Below, in pieces: positions 35,414 to 42,888 of a stretch of DNA of 64,000 nucleotides (positions are counted from its first letter, which is position 1; the number at the start of each line of letters is the position of its first letter). A model generated the notes under the pieces. The model saw nothing but the letters and a program-made list of their open reading frames with translations. It was not told the DNA's origin and did no database searches. The DNA is from an uncultured Parafilimonas sp. (GTDB taxonomy: Bacteria; Bacteroidota; Bacteroidia; Chitinophagales; Chitinophagaceae). The stretch lies in contig CAIRZB010000012.1 in assembly GCA_903882935.1 (NCBI GenBank), positions 62,001-126,000 of the forward strand, given 5' to 3'. Position numbers and translations under genes: made by a program.

Positions 35414-36637
35414 ATGAAACTGAAATTGCTATTAACGTCAGCAGTGTTTCTACTTTTTTGCTTCGCCGCCTCTGCACAGGAGGACACCTCTTTAGCAAAC
35501 GTGTATTTCGTGAAAAGTAAGTTCTACCTTTTACCTGAAGGAAAGGACACGTTGAAAGCATTTATCGACCGGCATAAAAACGACCGCCACTTATGGGTAG
35601 TTGCCCGTTGCGACAAATGGGGCGGCAATACTTACAACGACTGGCTTTCCATCCAACGTGCCAACACTGTTACCAATTTTTTAATTGCCAATGGTTTTCC
35701 GAAAGAAAATATTGACACTATAAGAGGGTACGGTAAGCGTAGACAATTGGCCATTAATGGCTCACCTAAAATAGTGGATGATAAAAACAGGGTGGCCACT
35801 ATTACAGGCTCGTTTGCTGTTGTACAGCAACTGATTGAAACAAAAGACAGGGTGCCTGACCAATTTGCCGTTAAACAAAGGCCAGCGCATATTGATACCA
35901 GTTACATTAGGGACACTATCTATTTGAAGATGCCCTATGCCCCAGAGCTGTTGGTTACCAACAAGTTTCCGCACAAGGGTGATATCTTGAAAACGACCAC
36001 AGATTTCTTTATACAGAACGATTCTCCTTTCCTGTCAAAGAAACTGTACGTGGCGTCTGAAACAATGGAAGAGCCTAGGCCAGCAGAAGTTGCTGTTGCG
36101 CCTGCACCAGCGCCAACTCCTGCTCCTGTACAAGCACCGCCAACACCAACACCAGCCCCTGTTGTAAAAACAACCACAGCGCCACCTGCCGCTGCTGAGG
36201 TTGCTGACAATAGCGATGCTGATGAGGTTGGTAGGCAAGTAAAGGAACATTTGCAAAATGGCAAAATTGGTGAAAGCCTGATTATAAGGGGTATTAACTT
36301 TGACTTTGGCTATCACAGGATAGTTAAGAAAAGCAAAATTCAATTAGAAGCGGTTGTATATGCCATGACGCAAATACCTACCCTGAAATTAGAAATCCAA
36401 GGGCATATTTGCTGCTGGCCATTAGGGCAGGAAGGTTTTGACAGAGATACTAAAGAATACAACCTTTCTTTCAACAGGGCCAAAGAGGTGTTTGATTATT
36501 TGGTTAAAGCCGGTATTGCCGCAGACCGCCTTACCTACAATGGTTATGGCATGAAGCGCCCAATGGTTTTTCCTGAAAAAAGCAAAGACGACGAGTATAA
36601 AAACCGTAGGGTTGAGTTTAAAATAGTTAGCAAATAA
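35414..36637 (+). CDS. OmpA-family outer membrane/periplasmic protein
   Basis: ATG 35414 starts a signal peptide (MKLKLLLTSAVFLLFCFAASAQ). The 407-residue protein has two OmpA-like regions. A first one (about 28-150, RWVVARCDKWGG-like and NDWLSIQRANTVTNFLIANGFPKENI) is followed by a Pro/Ala/Thr-rich linker of (PAP)n type at about 220-255. The C-terminal OmpA domain (IIRGINFDFGYHRI, GHICCWPLGQEGFDRD, YNLSFNRAKEVFDYLVKAGI, YKNRRVEFKI) binds peptidoglycan in the family. No beta-barrel domain is present. A 12-bp palindrome follows the gene. Confidence 0.9.
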   Translation: MKLKLLLTSAVFLLFCFAASAQEDTSLANVYFVKSKFYLLPEGKDTLKAFIDRHKNDRHLWVVARCDKWGGNTYNDWLSIQRANTVTNFLIANGFPKENIDTIRGYGKRRQLAINGSPKIVDDKNRVATITGSFAVVQQLIETKDRVPDQFAVKQRPAHIDTSYIRDTIYLKMPYAPELLVTNKFPHKGDILKTTTDFFIQNDSPFLSKKLYVASETMEEPRPAEVAVAPAPAPTPAPVQAPPTPTPAPVVKTTTAPPAAAEVADNSDADEVGRQVKEHLQNGKIGESLIIRGINFDFGYHRIVKKSKIQLEAVVYAMTQIPTLKLEIQGHICCWPLGQEGFDRDTKEYNLSFNRAKEVFDYLVKAGIAADRLTYNGYGMKRPMVFPEKSKDDEYKNRRVEFKIVSK

Positions 36638-36665
36638 CATTGCAACCAATCACTGGTTTTACCCA

Positions 36666-36697
36666 ACGGGCCGCCTATTTTACATTAGGCGGCCCGT
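36666..36697. terminator. Perfect 12-bp palindrome after the OmpA gene
   Basis: ACGGGCCGCCTA (36666-36677) pairs perfectly with TAGGCGGCCCGT (36686-36697). No T-run follows, so it is a weak intrinsic terminator or an mRNA 3'-end stabiliser. Confidence 0.6.
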
Positions 36698-36778
36698 GGT
36701 ATTATAGGGTTTGGGGGTACCAAATTTTATTACGCGGTTTCGTATAAACTAACGCTTGTTTATTTGTTTGTAAAAAAA

Positions 36779-36809
36779 TTTGTTGCGTATTGCAATGTGC
36801 CTATATTTG
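36779..36809 (+). promoter_or_regulatory. Consensus Bacteroidota promoter of the aromatic operon
   Basis: TTTG at 36779-36782, exactly 19 bases, then TATATTTG at 36802-36809. Both boxes and the spacing fit the TTTG-N19-TAnnTTTG consensus. Transcription would start around 36814-36816, only a few bases before the leader ORF start at 36818, so the leader mRNA is predicted to have almost no 5' UTR. Confidence 0.75.
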
Positions 36810-36817
36810 ACACCGAA

Positions 36818-36910
36818 ATGAACAAAGCAAATACATACAGCTATTTTTTTTACTTTTTCTTTTATTACTTTTTTACCAAAGTAACCGGGGTTGTATTTGC
36901 CAAAGCGTAA
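36818..36910 (+). CDS. pheL: Phe/Tyr leader peptide of the aromatic operon attenuator
   Basis: A 30-codon ORF that begins MNKANTYS and then has eleven consecutive aromatic codons (YFFYFFFYYFF, codons 9-19 at 36842-36874), ending with VVFAKA and TAA. Of 30 residues, eight are Phe and five Tyr. Its stop is 23 bases before an intrinsic terminator and 90 bases before the prephenate dehydratase gene. Composition, length and position are those of a leader peptide for transcription attenuation: scarcity of charged tRNA-Phe or tRNA-Tyr would stall the ribosome in the run. Mixed Phe and Tyr codons suit an operon that includes both pheA and tyrA. The symbol is given by analogy. Confidence 0.88.
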   Translation: MNKANTYSYFFYFFFYYFFTKVTGVVFAKA

Positions 36911-36964
36911 CAAACACAAATAATCAACATACAGTCCCGGTCTAACAGGCCGGGACTTTTTTTT
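36884..36964 (+). promoter_or_regulatory. Transcription attenuator: anti-terminator segment and terminator hairpin
   Basis: The terminator is AGTCCCGGTC (36933-36942), loop TAACA, GGCCGGGACT (36948-36957), continuing as eight T (to 36964). The segment ACCGGGG (36884-36890), inside the 3' part of the leader ORF, can pair with TCCCGGT (36935-36941) of the terminator's 5' arm (six Watson-Crick pairs and one G-U). A ribosome stalled in the aromatic run leaves this segment free, so the anti-terminator can form. A ribosome reaching the stop at 36908 covers it and the terminator folds. Pairings are read directly from sequence; the regulatory behaviour is inferred from the classical his/phe model. 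Confidence 0.85.
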
Positions 36965-36999
36965 GCCCCTGTGCAATACACAAGGGCAGCAAAAACAAC

Positions 37000-37914
37000 A
37001 TGATGGGTAAAAGCACAACAGCACAGGTTAGCACCAAAGCAAGCGCCACAGCGGCGGGCGGCATTGCCATACAAGGTTTTGAGGGTTGTTTTCACCAAGT
37101 GGCCGCCAGGCAGTACTTTGGCAAAGACGTAGACGTGATTACCTGCGGCACATTTAGGGAGGTTATAAAAAAGGCACTTAACAAAAAGGAAAGTGCCGGT
37201 GCCGTAATGGCCATCGAAAACTCCATAGCAGGCAGTATTTTGCCCAACTATACCCTGCTGCAAAACAGCGGTTTAAAAATTACAGGCGAAGTATACCTGC
37301 CTATAAAACAGCACTTGCTGGCCAACCCCGGCGTAAAGCTGGAAGACATAAAGGAAGTACACAGCCACCACATGGCTATACAGCAGTGCATGCAGTATTT
37401 AACCAAGTATAACTGGAAGCATGTTGAAACAGAAGACACTGCATTAAGCGCTAAACATATTCACCAACATAAAAGCAAACATATTGCCGGCATAGCAGGC
37501 AAACTTGCCGCCGATTTGTTTGAGCTGGAGATACTTGCCCCCAACATACACACCATGAAAAACAACTACACCCGTTTTTTGGTGCTGCAAAGGGAAGAAG
37601 TGGCAGTACAGGCCGAGGGTGCCGACAAAGCCTCGGTTAATTTTCATACCGACCACTCAAGGGGCAGCCTGGCAAGGGTATTAACAACCATTGCTGAAGG
37701 CGGTATAAACCTTAGCAAGCTGCAAAGTTTCCCCATTGCGGGCACCAATTTTAAATATAGTTTTCATGCAGATATGGAGTTTGATGATTTGGCTGTGTTT
37801 AACCAGGTGATTAATGCCATAAAACCCTTAACCGAGGAGGTAAAGGTGTATGGCATTTATAGGAACGGGAAAGTTGAACCCCCATTGCCCCCATCCCCTA
37901 AAGGGGGGCAATAA
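37000..37914 (+). CDS. pheA: Prephenate dehydratase
   Basis: A monofunctional prephenate dehydratase without an N-terminal chorismate mutase (304 residues; two ATGs at 37000 and 37003). The catalytic domain shows IQGFEGCFHQVAARQYFG, AVMAIENSIAGSI and NNYTRFLVLQRE (TRF motif with catalytic Thr). The ACT domain has the regulatory segments HSRGSLARVLTTIAEGGINLSKLQSFP (GALV and ESRP equivalents), so Phe feedback is expected. It makes phenylpyruvate. The last eight residues (PPSPKGGQ) are encoded by a CCCCTAAAGGGG repeat, meaning the stop has been placed inside a dispersed element. First gene after the attenuator. Confidence 0.96.
   Translation: MMGKSTTAQVSTKASATAAGGIAIQGFEGCFHQVAARQYFGKDVDVITCGTFREVIKKALNKKESAGAVMAIENSIAGSILPNYTLLQNSGLKITGEVYLPIKQHLLANPGVKLEDIKEVHSHHMAIQQCMQYLTKYNWKHVETEDTALSAKHIHQHKSKHIAGIAGKLAADLFELEILAPNIHTMKNNYTRFLVLQREEVAVQAEGADKASVNFHTDHSRGSLARVLTTIAEGGINLSKLQSFPIAGTNFKYSFHADMEFDDLAVFNQVINAIKPLTEEVKVYGIYRNGKVEPPLPPSPKGGQ
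37877..37911. repeat. CCCCTAAAGGGG dispersed palindrome at the pheA 3' end
   Basis: CCCCATCCCCTAAAGGGGGG lies in the last codons of pheA. It is the first copy in a series spread along the aromatic cluster. Confidence 0.7.
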
Positions 37915-37997
37915 GAGAGGTGTAACTTTGATTATAAGGGTTTACCGATGGAACAATTTACAACGGGATTACAACAAAACAAGGGCTGCTACTTATA

Positions 37998-38025
37998 GCC
38001 CCGTCTCCGCGGGGAGAGGGGGAAG
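37998..38025. repeat. Palindrome of the same G/C-rich type before the aminotransferase gene
   Basis: GCCCCGTCTCCGCGGGGAGAG followed by a G-run: CTCCGCGGGGAG pairs with itself. It sits 20-50 bases before the aminotransferase start. Confidence 0.55.
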
Positions 38026-38048
38026 CGAAAATGCGAAAAAAGAAATGT

Positions 38049-39248
38049 ATGATAACAACGGCAACACGTTTGGACGGCATTGGCGAATATTATTTCTCCC
38101 AAAAATTGCGGGAGATTGAGGGGCTTAACAAACAGGGCAAAAACATCATCAATCTTGGTATTGGCAGCCCCGACCTGCCGCCGCACCCCGACGTGATTAA
38201 AGTGTTGCAGGAGGAAAGCGCAAAGCCCAATGTGCATGCCTACCAAAGCTACAAAGGCTCGCAGGTGCTGCGCCAGGCATTTGCCCACTGGTACAAACAA
38301 TGGTATAACGTGCAACTGGATGCAGACACGGAAATATTGCCTTTAATCGGCAGTAAGGAAGGCATCATGCACATTTGCATGACCTACTTAAACGAAGGCG
38401 ATATTGTGCTGGTACCCAACCCAGGCTACCCCACTTACAGCAGCGCGGCCAAACTTGCAGGTGGTGCTATAATGCATTACGAACTGAAGGAAGAAAACAA
38501 CTGGCTGCCCGACTTCAACGCGTTGGATGACCAACTCGCGAGGGTTAAAAGCCTCCCTAGCGGGGAGGTTTGGAGGGGGCCTGCCAAGCTGATGTTTGTA
38601 AACTACCCGCAAATGCCCACTGGGCAGCTGCCTTCGGTGGAGATGTACCAGCAACTGGTGGCTTTTGCAAAAAAGCACAACCTATTGGTGGTGCACGACA
38701 ACCCCTACAGTTTTATTTTGAACGACAACCCCATGAGTCTGTTAGCTGTGGAAGGAGCAAAGGATGTAGTGATTGAGTTGAACTCCCTAAGCAAATCGCA
38801 AAACATGGCGGGCTGGCGCGTGGGTGTTTTATGCGGCGCAAAGCAGCGTATTGACGAAGTATTACGGTTTAAAAGTAACATGGACAGCGGCATGTTCCTG
38901 CCCCTGCAACTGGCGGCAGCCAAGGCTTTGGGCCTTGGCAAGGATTGGTACGACAGTGTAAACGAAGTATACAAGGCAAGGCGGGAAAAAGTGTACGAGT
39001 TGCTGGATGTGCTGGGCTGTGTGTATTCAAAACAACAGGCAGGCATGTTTATGTGGGCTAAAATACCTGCGGGATACAAAGACGGTTATGCGCTAAGTGA
39101 CGAGGTGTTGTATAACAGCAATGTGTTTATAACACCTGGCGGCATATTTGGCAGCGCGGGTGAAAAATACATTCGGGTAAGCCTTTGCGGCAGTGTGGAA
39201 AGGTTTGCGGAGGCGATAAAAAGAATAGCACACCCCCCAACCCCCTAA
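38049..39248 (+). CDS. Class I aminotransferase (aromatic operon)
   Basis: A fold type I PLP aminotransferase: INLGIGSPDLPPHPDVIKVL, LIGSKEGIMHI, LVPNPGYPTYSSAAKLAGG, VVHDNPYSFI, the PLP lysine in ELNSLSKSQNMAGWRVG, and GSAGEKYIRVSLCGS. ATG 38049 (MITTATRLDGIGEYYFS) fits homologues; an in-frame ATG at 38031 is the alternative. Similar enzymes are annotated aspartate or LL-diaminopimelate aminotransferase. Placed between pheA and tyrA, it probably transaminates phenylpyruvate, hydroxyphenylpyruvate or prephenate. Residues around 168-180 (SLPSGEVWRGP) are encoded by a G/C-rich repeat inserted in frame. Confidence 0.92.
   Translation: MITTATRLDGIGEYYFSQKLREIEGLNKQGKNIINLGIGSPDLPPHPDVIKVLQEESAKPNVHAYQSYKGSQVLRQAFAHWYKQWYNVQLDADTEILPLIGSKEGIMHICMTYLNEGDIVLVPNPGYPTYSSAAKLAGGAIMHYELKEENNWLPDFNALDDQLARVKSLPSGEVWRGPAKLMFVNYPQMPTGQLPSVEMYQQLVAFAKKHNLLVVHDNPYSFILNDNPMSLLAVEGAKDVVIELNSLSKSQNMAGWRVGVLCGAKQRIDEVLRFKSNMDSGMFLPLQLAAAKALGLGKDWYDSVNEVYKARREKVYELLDVLGCVYSKQQAGMFMWAKIPAGYKDGYALSDEVLYNSNVFITPGGIFGSAGEKYIRVSLCGSVERFAEAIKRIAHPPTP
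38551..38583. repeat. Repeat inserted in frame in the aminotransferase gene
   Basis: GCCTCCCTAGCGGGGAGG then TTTGGAGGGGGCC: CCTCCC-TAGC-GGGGAGG hairpin with the GG-rich tail seen at 39231, 44143 and 48580. It adds about 11 residues to the enzyme without shifting the frame. Confidence 0.65.
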
Positions 39249-39256
39249 AGGGGCTT
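39231..39256. repeat. CCCCTAAAGGGG palindrome at the aminotransferase 3' end
   Basis: CACCCCCCAACCCCCTAAAG with GGGC tail; it encodes the last residues (HPPTP) of the aminotransferase and contains its stop. Confidence 0.7.
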
Positions 39257-39307
39257 AGAAGCAGGGTGAGGTTATTTTAGCATTAATAAATTTTAAGTTG
39301 GCAATAT

Positions 39308-40207
39308 ATGGATGACGTTAAAAATAACACGGATTTGGAAGCCCCCTTTAGTGGGTTTGGGGGCACCCTCGCCATCATCGGCGTGGGCTTAATAAGCGGC
39401 TCGTTTGCATTAGCGTTAAAGGATAAGGGCTATGCAAAACATGTTATAGGTGTTAGCCGTACCAAGGCCAGCGAGAAAAAAGCCCTAGAACTGGGCTTGA
39501 TTGACGAGGCGTTGCCCTTGGAAGAGGCCGTGCGCAAAAGCGATTTTATTTATGTGGCCATACCTGTTGACGCTACTATACCGACGATGCAGCGGATTAT
39601 GGACTTGGTGACAGACAAACAAATTGTTGCAGATGCGGGCAGTACAAAATTTGCGTTGTGCGATGCGTTGAAAAACCACACGATGCGCAACCGTTTTGTG
39701 GCCACGCACCCCATGTGGGGCACGGAATACAGCGGGCCCGATGCGGCTGTAAAGAACGCCTTTGTAGGCCGTGCTTGTGTTATTTGCGAGAAGGAAAAAT
39801 CAAACCCGGGGGCTGTTGCACTGGTTGAACATATTTACCGGCAGTTGGGCATGAATATTATTTACATGGATGCCCTTAACCACGATGTGCATGCCGCGTA
39901 CGTAAGCCATATATCGCACATTACTTCGTTTGCGTTGGCCAACACGGTGTTGGAAAAGGAAAAGGAAGAAAACACGATTTTTGAGCTGGCAGGCGGTGGT
40001 TTTGAAAGCACTGTGCGCCTCGCGAAAAGCAGCCCCGCCATGTGGGCACCCATCTTTATGCAAAACCGAGAGAACGTGCTGGATGTGTTGAACGAGCATA
40101 TAACCCAATTACGCAAGTTTAAAGCCTCCCTGGAGAAAGAGAACATGGATTATTTATACGAACTGATGGAGAATGCGAATAAAATAAGGAAGGTGTTGGA
40201 TAAGTAG
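39308..40207 (+). CDS. tyrA: Prephenate dehydrogenase
   Basis: A 299-residue NAD(P)-dependent TyrA: nucleotide-binding LAIIGVGLISGSFALAL, then IGVSRTKASEKKALELGLID, YVAIPVDATIPTM, VADAGSTKFALCDAL, VATHPMWGTEYSGPDAA (catalytic His), and HDVHAAYVSHISHITSFAL. It converts prephenate to 4-hydroxyphenylpyruvate. No ACT or chorismate mutase domain is fused. Residues 12-20 (EAPFSGFGG) are encoded by another copy of the dispersed repeat, between the start codon and the Rossmann fold, so the N-terminus has been extended by it. Confidence 0.95.
   Translation: MDDVKNNTDLEAPFSGFGGTLAIIGVGLISGSFALALKDKGYAKHVIGVSRTKASEKKALELGLIDEALPLEEAVRKSDFIYVAIPVDATIPTMQRIMDLVTDKQIVADAGSTKFALCDALKNHTMRNRFVATHPMWGTEYSGPDAAVKNAFVGRACVICEKEKSNPGAVALVEHIYRQLGMNIIYMDALNHDVHAAYVSHISHITSFALANTVLEKEKEENTIFELAGGGFESTVRLAKSSPAMWAPIFMQNRENVLDVLNEHITQLRKFKASLEKENMDYLYELMENANKIRKVLDK
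39339..39364. repeat. Repeat copy inside the tyrA N-terminus
   Basis: AGCCCCCTTTAGTGGGTTTG then GGGGC: the CCCCTTTAGnGGG-TT-GGGGG pattern in frame after tyrA codon 11. Confidence 0.65.
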
Positions 40208-40506
40208 AACCGTTGCAGCTTTTAATGATAACATTGTAAACAGTTAGCAGTATAGTGTGGCTTCTGCTAGTTTTGGGGGGGATTTTACATCTAATTCTGA
40301 TGAAGTGATTACTTTATCGACGCGACAAATAAAAAGAGGATGCTTGATTACTGGGAAATCAGATCAATCCACGCTCAAAATCAAATAAATCGTGGTAAAG
40401 AAATCAAGATAATCAGTGAAATAGGATAAATCTTGGTCAATAATCAGTAAAATCCCGTAAATCGTGGTCCAGACTGGTTACCTTTGCGGCAAAATTAGCG
40501 AACAGA
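40208..40506. other. tyrA-helicase gap with short imperfect repeats
   Basis: No gene. Between 40355 and 40475 a motif of the form (C)(G)TAAATCNTGGTCNA recurs three times (near 40390, 40426 and 40456), a low-complexity dispersed type. A probable promoter element, TACCTTTG, is at 40479. Confidence 0.55.
40479..40486 (+). promoter_or_regulatory. Candidate -7 element for the DEAD-box helicase gene
   Basis: TACCTTTG is an exact TAnnTTTG match 21 bases before the start. No clear -33 box. It suggests the helicase has its own promoter within the aromatic cluster. Confidence 0.45.
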
Positions 40507-42198
40507 ATGACAACATTTGAAGATTTGGGATTGGATGAGCGGTTGGTAAAGGCTACCACCGAGCTGGGTTATGTGTCACCTACAGAGATACAGGAAAAGG
40601 GCATTCCTGTGTTATTGAGCGGCACGAAAGACTTTATAGGCCTGGCGCAAACAGGCACCGGCAAAACAGCCGCGTTTGGCCTGCCTTTGTTGCAGGTTAT
40701 TGATGAGGAGAAAAAGCACCCGCAGGCATTGGTGGTTTGCCCAACAAGGGAACTGTGCATGCAGATTGTAAACGAAGTAGAACTGTTTAAAAAACATATA
40801 CGCGGGGTGCATGTAGTAGCCGTATATGGCGGTGCAAGCATCGGCGCACAAATTAGGGACCTTAAGCGTGGCGTACAAATTGTGGTGGCAACACCCGGCA
40901 GGCTGATTGACCTTATTGAGCGTAAGGCTATTAACCTTGACGAAATTAAGTATGTGGTTTTGGATGAGGCCGATGAGATGCTGAACATGGGTTTTCAAGA
41001 CGACATCGAGTTTATTTTGCAAAACACGCCCAAGCGCGAAAGCACTTGGTTGTTTAGCGCAACCATGCCGCCCGAAATACGCAAGGTAAGCAAGCGTTAC
41101 ATGAAGGACCCTGTGGAAGTTACCGTAGGTAAAGTAAACACCGGCAACAAAAACATCGACCACCAGTTTTACGTGGCCGCTGCACAGCACCGGTACGAGG
41201 CATTAAAAAGGTTGATTGACTTTAACCCCGGTATTTACGGCATCATATTCACGCGCACCAAGATTGATGCGCAGGATATTGCCGAAAAACTTACCCGCGA
41301 AGGGTACGACATTGATGCCCTGCATGGCGACCTTACCCAGCAACAGCGTGACAAGGTAATGGGCCAGTTTAGGGACAAGAGCCTGCAACTGCTTATTGCG
41401 ACAGATGTGGCCGCACGTGGTATTGACGTAAAGGAAATAACACACGTTATAAACTACGAACTGCCCGATGATGTGGAAGTGTACACACACCGCAGCGGCC
41501 GTACCGGCCGCGCAGGCAGCACTGGTATTTGTATGAGTATTGTGCATACGCGTGAAATGTTTAAGCTTAAGCAGATTGAAAGAATGGTTCAGCAGCCGTT
41601 CCACAAGTTTGAGATACCGTCGGGCAAGGATGTGTGCCGCAAGCAATTCTTCTTCTTTATGGAGAAATTGCTGCAAACAGACATAAGCCATGGCGATTAT
41701 GAAAGCTATGTGCCTATGATCACCGAGAAATTTGCCGACATAAGCAAAGAAGAAATATTAAAGCGTGTGGCAGCCAGTGAGTTTGACCGCTTTTTGAAAT
41801 ATTACGAAAACGCCGGCGACCTGAACATTAGGGAAGAAAGGCGCGAACGCCGCGACCAAGGCTCGCCAAGGGATGCAGGCAGGCGCAGGGAAGTAGGCGG
41901 CCGCGAAGAAGGCAGGGCCCGTGAACCGCGTGATTTTGGCGGCGGTGCCAGCGATGGCGATTACAAAAGGCTGTTTGTTAACCTTGGCACGAAAGACGGG
42001 TTTTACAAAGCCAGCTTCCTACAGTTTATACTGGACATGAGCGACCTGAAGAAGGACGTGCTGGGCAGGATTGACATGAAGGAAATGAACAGTTGGGTGG
42101 AAGTAGAAAGCAGCGCGGCCAACCAAATGATACGTGCAATGGACGGTAAGAACTACAAGGGCAGAAGGATAAGAATGAATGACGCGAACAGTAGATAG
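40507..42198 (+). CDS. DEAD-box ATP-dependent RNA helicase with DbpA-type RNA-binding domain
   Basis: A 563-residue helicase: Q-motif (YVSPTEIQEKGIP), Walker A AQTGTGKT (47-54), PTRELCMQ, TPGRLIDL, VVLDEADEMLNMG, FSATMP, GIIFTRTKIDAQ, ATDVAARGIDV and HRSGRTGRAG. After an Arg/Gly/Glu-rich linker (EERRERRDQGSPRDAGRRRE) comes a DbpA/CsdA RNA-binding fold (RLFVNLGTKDGF, MSWVEVESS-like, MDGKNYKGRRIRM). It acts in ribosome assembly or cold-shock RNA unwinding and is not part of aromatic synthesis, so its position is a guest in the cluster. Confidence 0.95.
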   Translation: MTTFEDLGLDERLVKATTELGYVSPTEIQEKGIPVLLSGTKDFIGLAQTGTGKTAAFGLPLLQVIDEEKKHPQALVVCPTRELCMQIVNEVELFKKHIRGVHVVAVYGGASIGAQIRDLKRGVQIVVATPGRLIDLIERKAINLDEIKYVVLDEADEMLNMGFQDDIEFILQNTPKRESTWLFSATMPPEIRKVSKRYMKDPVEVTVGKVNTGNKNIDHQFYVAAAQHRYEALKRLIDFNPGIYGIIFTRTKIDAQDIAEKLTREGYDIDALHGDLTQQQRDKVMGQFRDKSLQLLIATDVAARGIDVKEITHVINYELPDDVEVYTHRSGRTGRAGSTGICMSIVHTREMFKLKQIERMVQQPFHKFEIPSGKDVCRKQFFFFMEKLLQTDISHGDYESYVPMITEKFADISKEEILKRVAASEFDRFLKYYENAGDLNIREERRERRDQGSPRDAGRRREVGGREEGRAREPRDFGGGASDGDYKRLFVNLGTKDGFYKASFLQFILDMSDLKKDVLGRIDMKEMNSWVEVESSAANQMIRAMDGKNYKGRRIRMNDANSR

Positions 42199-42330
42199 TT
42201 TGTTGATGGAACGCAGATTGTAAGGATTTTTAGGATTCCCGCAGATTTTAGTTGAAATGCAATTTTAGCAGTTACTACTGTGGTTTTTTTTCGCCAGCAG
42301 CGAATTTGTAAATAGGAATTTCGATTTTTT

Positions 42331-42645
42331 ATGCCGTCAAAAGAGGACAGAGAGAAAAGAAAGCAATTACGCAGCAGCGCGAATGAACAGGCAAAAGCTG
42401 ATTTTGAAAACAGCTTGCCCGTTCGGAGCGAGATATTTAAAAAGTTGTTCAATTTTCTTGATGTTGAGTTTGGCGAAAAGGGTTGCGATCATACATTGGT
42501 TTTAACTGAAGGCTTTTTGAAGCAGCTTGGTATCACAGATATTGAAGCTGTAAAGCAATGGTTAAAGGGGCATAGCGGGTACTTTGATTGTGAATTGATG
42601 GCCAATGTTGAAGAGAAATTTGAAGGCAACAATTTTTTGCTGTAG
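42331..42645 (+). CDS. DUF2695-family protein
   Basis: A 104-residue cytoplasmic protein: a Lys/Arg/Gln-rich start (SKEDREKRKQLRSSANEQAK), a helical part, and the family signature KGCDHTLVLTEGFLKQLGI followed by WLKGHSGYFDCELMANVEE. The paired Cys-Asp-His and Cys residues suggest a structural or metal role. Function unknown. It follows the helicase by 132 bases. Confidence 0.8.
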   Translation: MPSKEDREKRKQLRSSANEQAKADFENSLPVRSEIFKKLFNFLDVEFGEKGCDHTLVLTEGFLKQLGITDIEAVKQWLKGHSGYFDCELMANVEEKFEGNNFLL

Positions 42646-42698
42646 CAAGGTTCATCGGGTTTATTGAGAGCGTACTCTAAAGCAAAGTGTTTTTTCGC

Positions 42699-42785
42699 CG
42701 TTGTTGGTGTTTTCACCAACAACGAAAATAAAATTGCATAATAAAAAAGTGATTTGATACTTTGTTGGTGAAAATACCAACAAAG
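42699..42785. other. Two related hairpins upstream of the DAHP synthase gene
   Basis: CGTTGTTGGTG-TTTT-CACCAACAACG (42699-42724, 11-bp perfect stem) and CTTTGTTGGT-GAAAAT-ACCAACAAAG (42760-42785, 10-bp perfect stem). Both carry TTGTTGGT and its complement, so each arm could also pair across the two hairpins. Neither has a T-run. They lie 104 bases before the DAHP synthase start. Confidence 0.6.
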
Positions 42786-42888
42786 GCGGAAAAGGCGAAA
42801 ATGCACAAAACAAAGAACGTAGGATTTTTTATACAATAACAAACCATATGAAATGCTTCCGCAAGAGGAAGTTTGGAGGATGACTTTT

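Noticed and set aside
40612-41190. 192-residue minus-strand frame inside the DEAD-box helicase
   Set aside because: Shadow frame of conserved helicase motifs with no recognisable domain.
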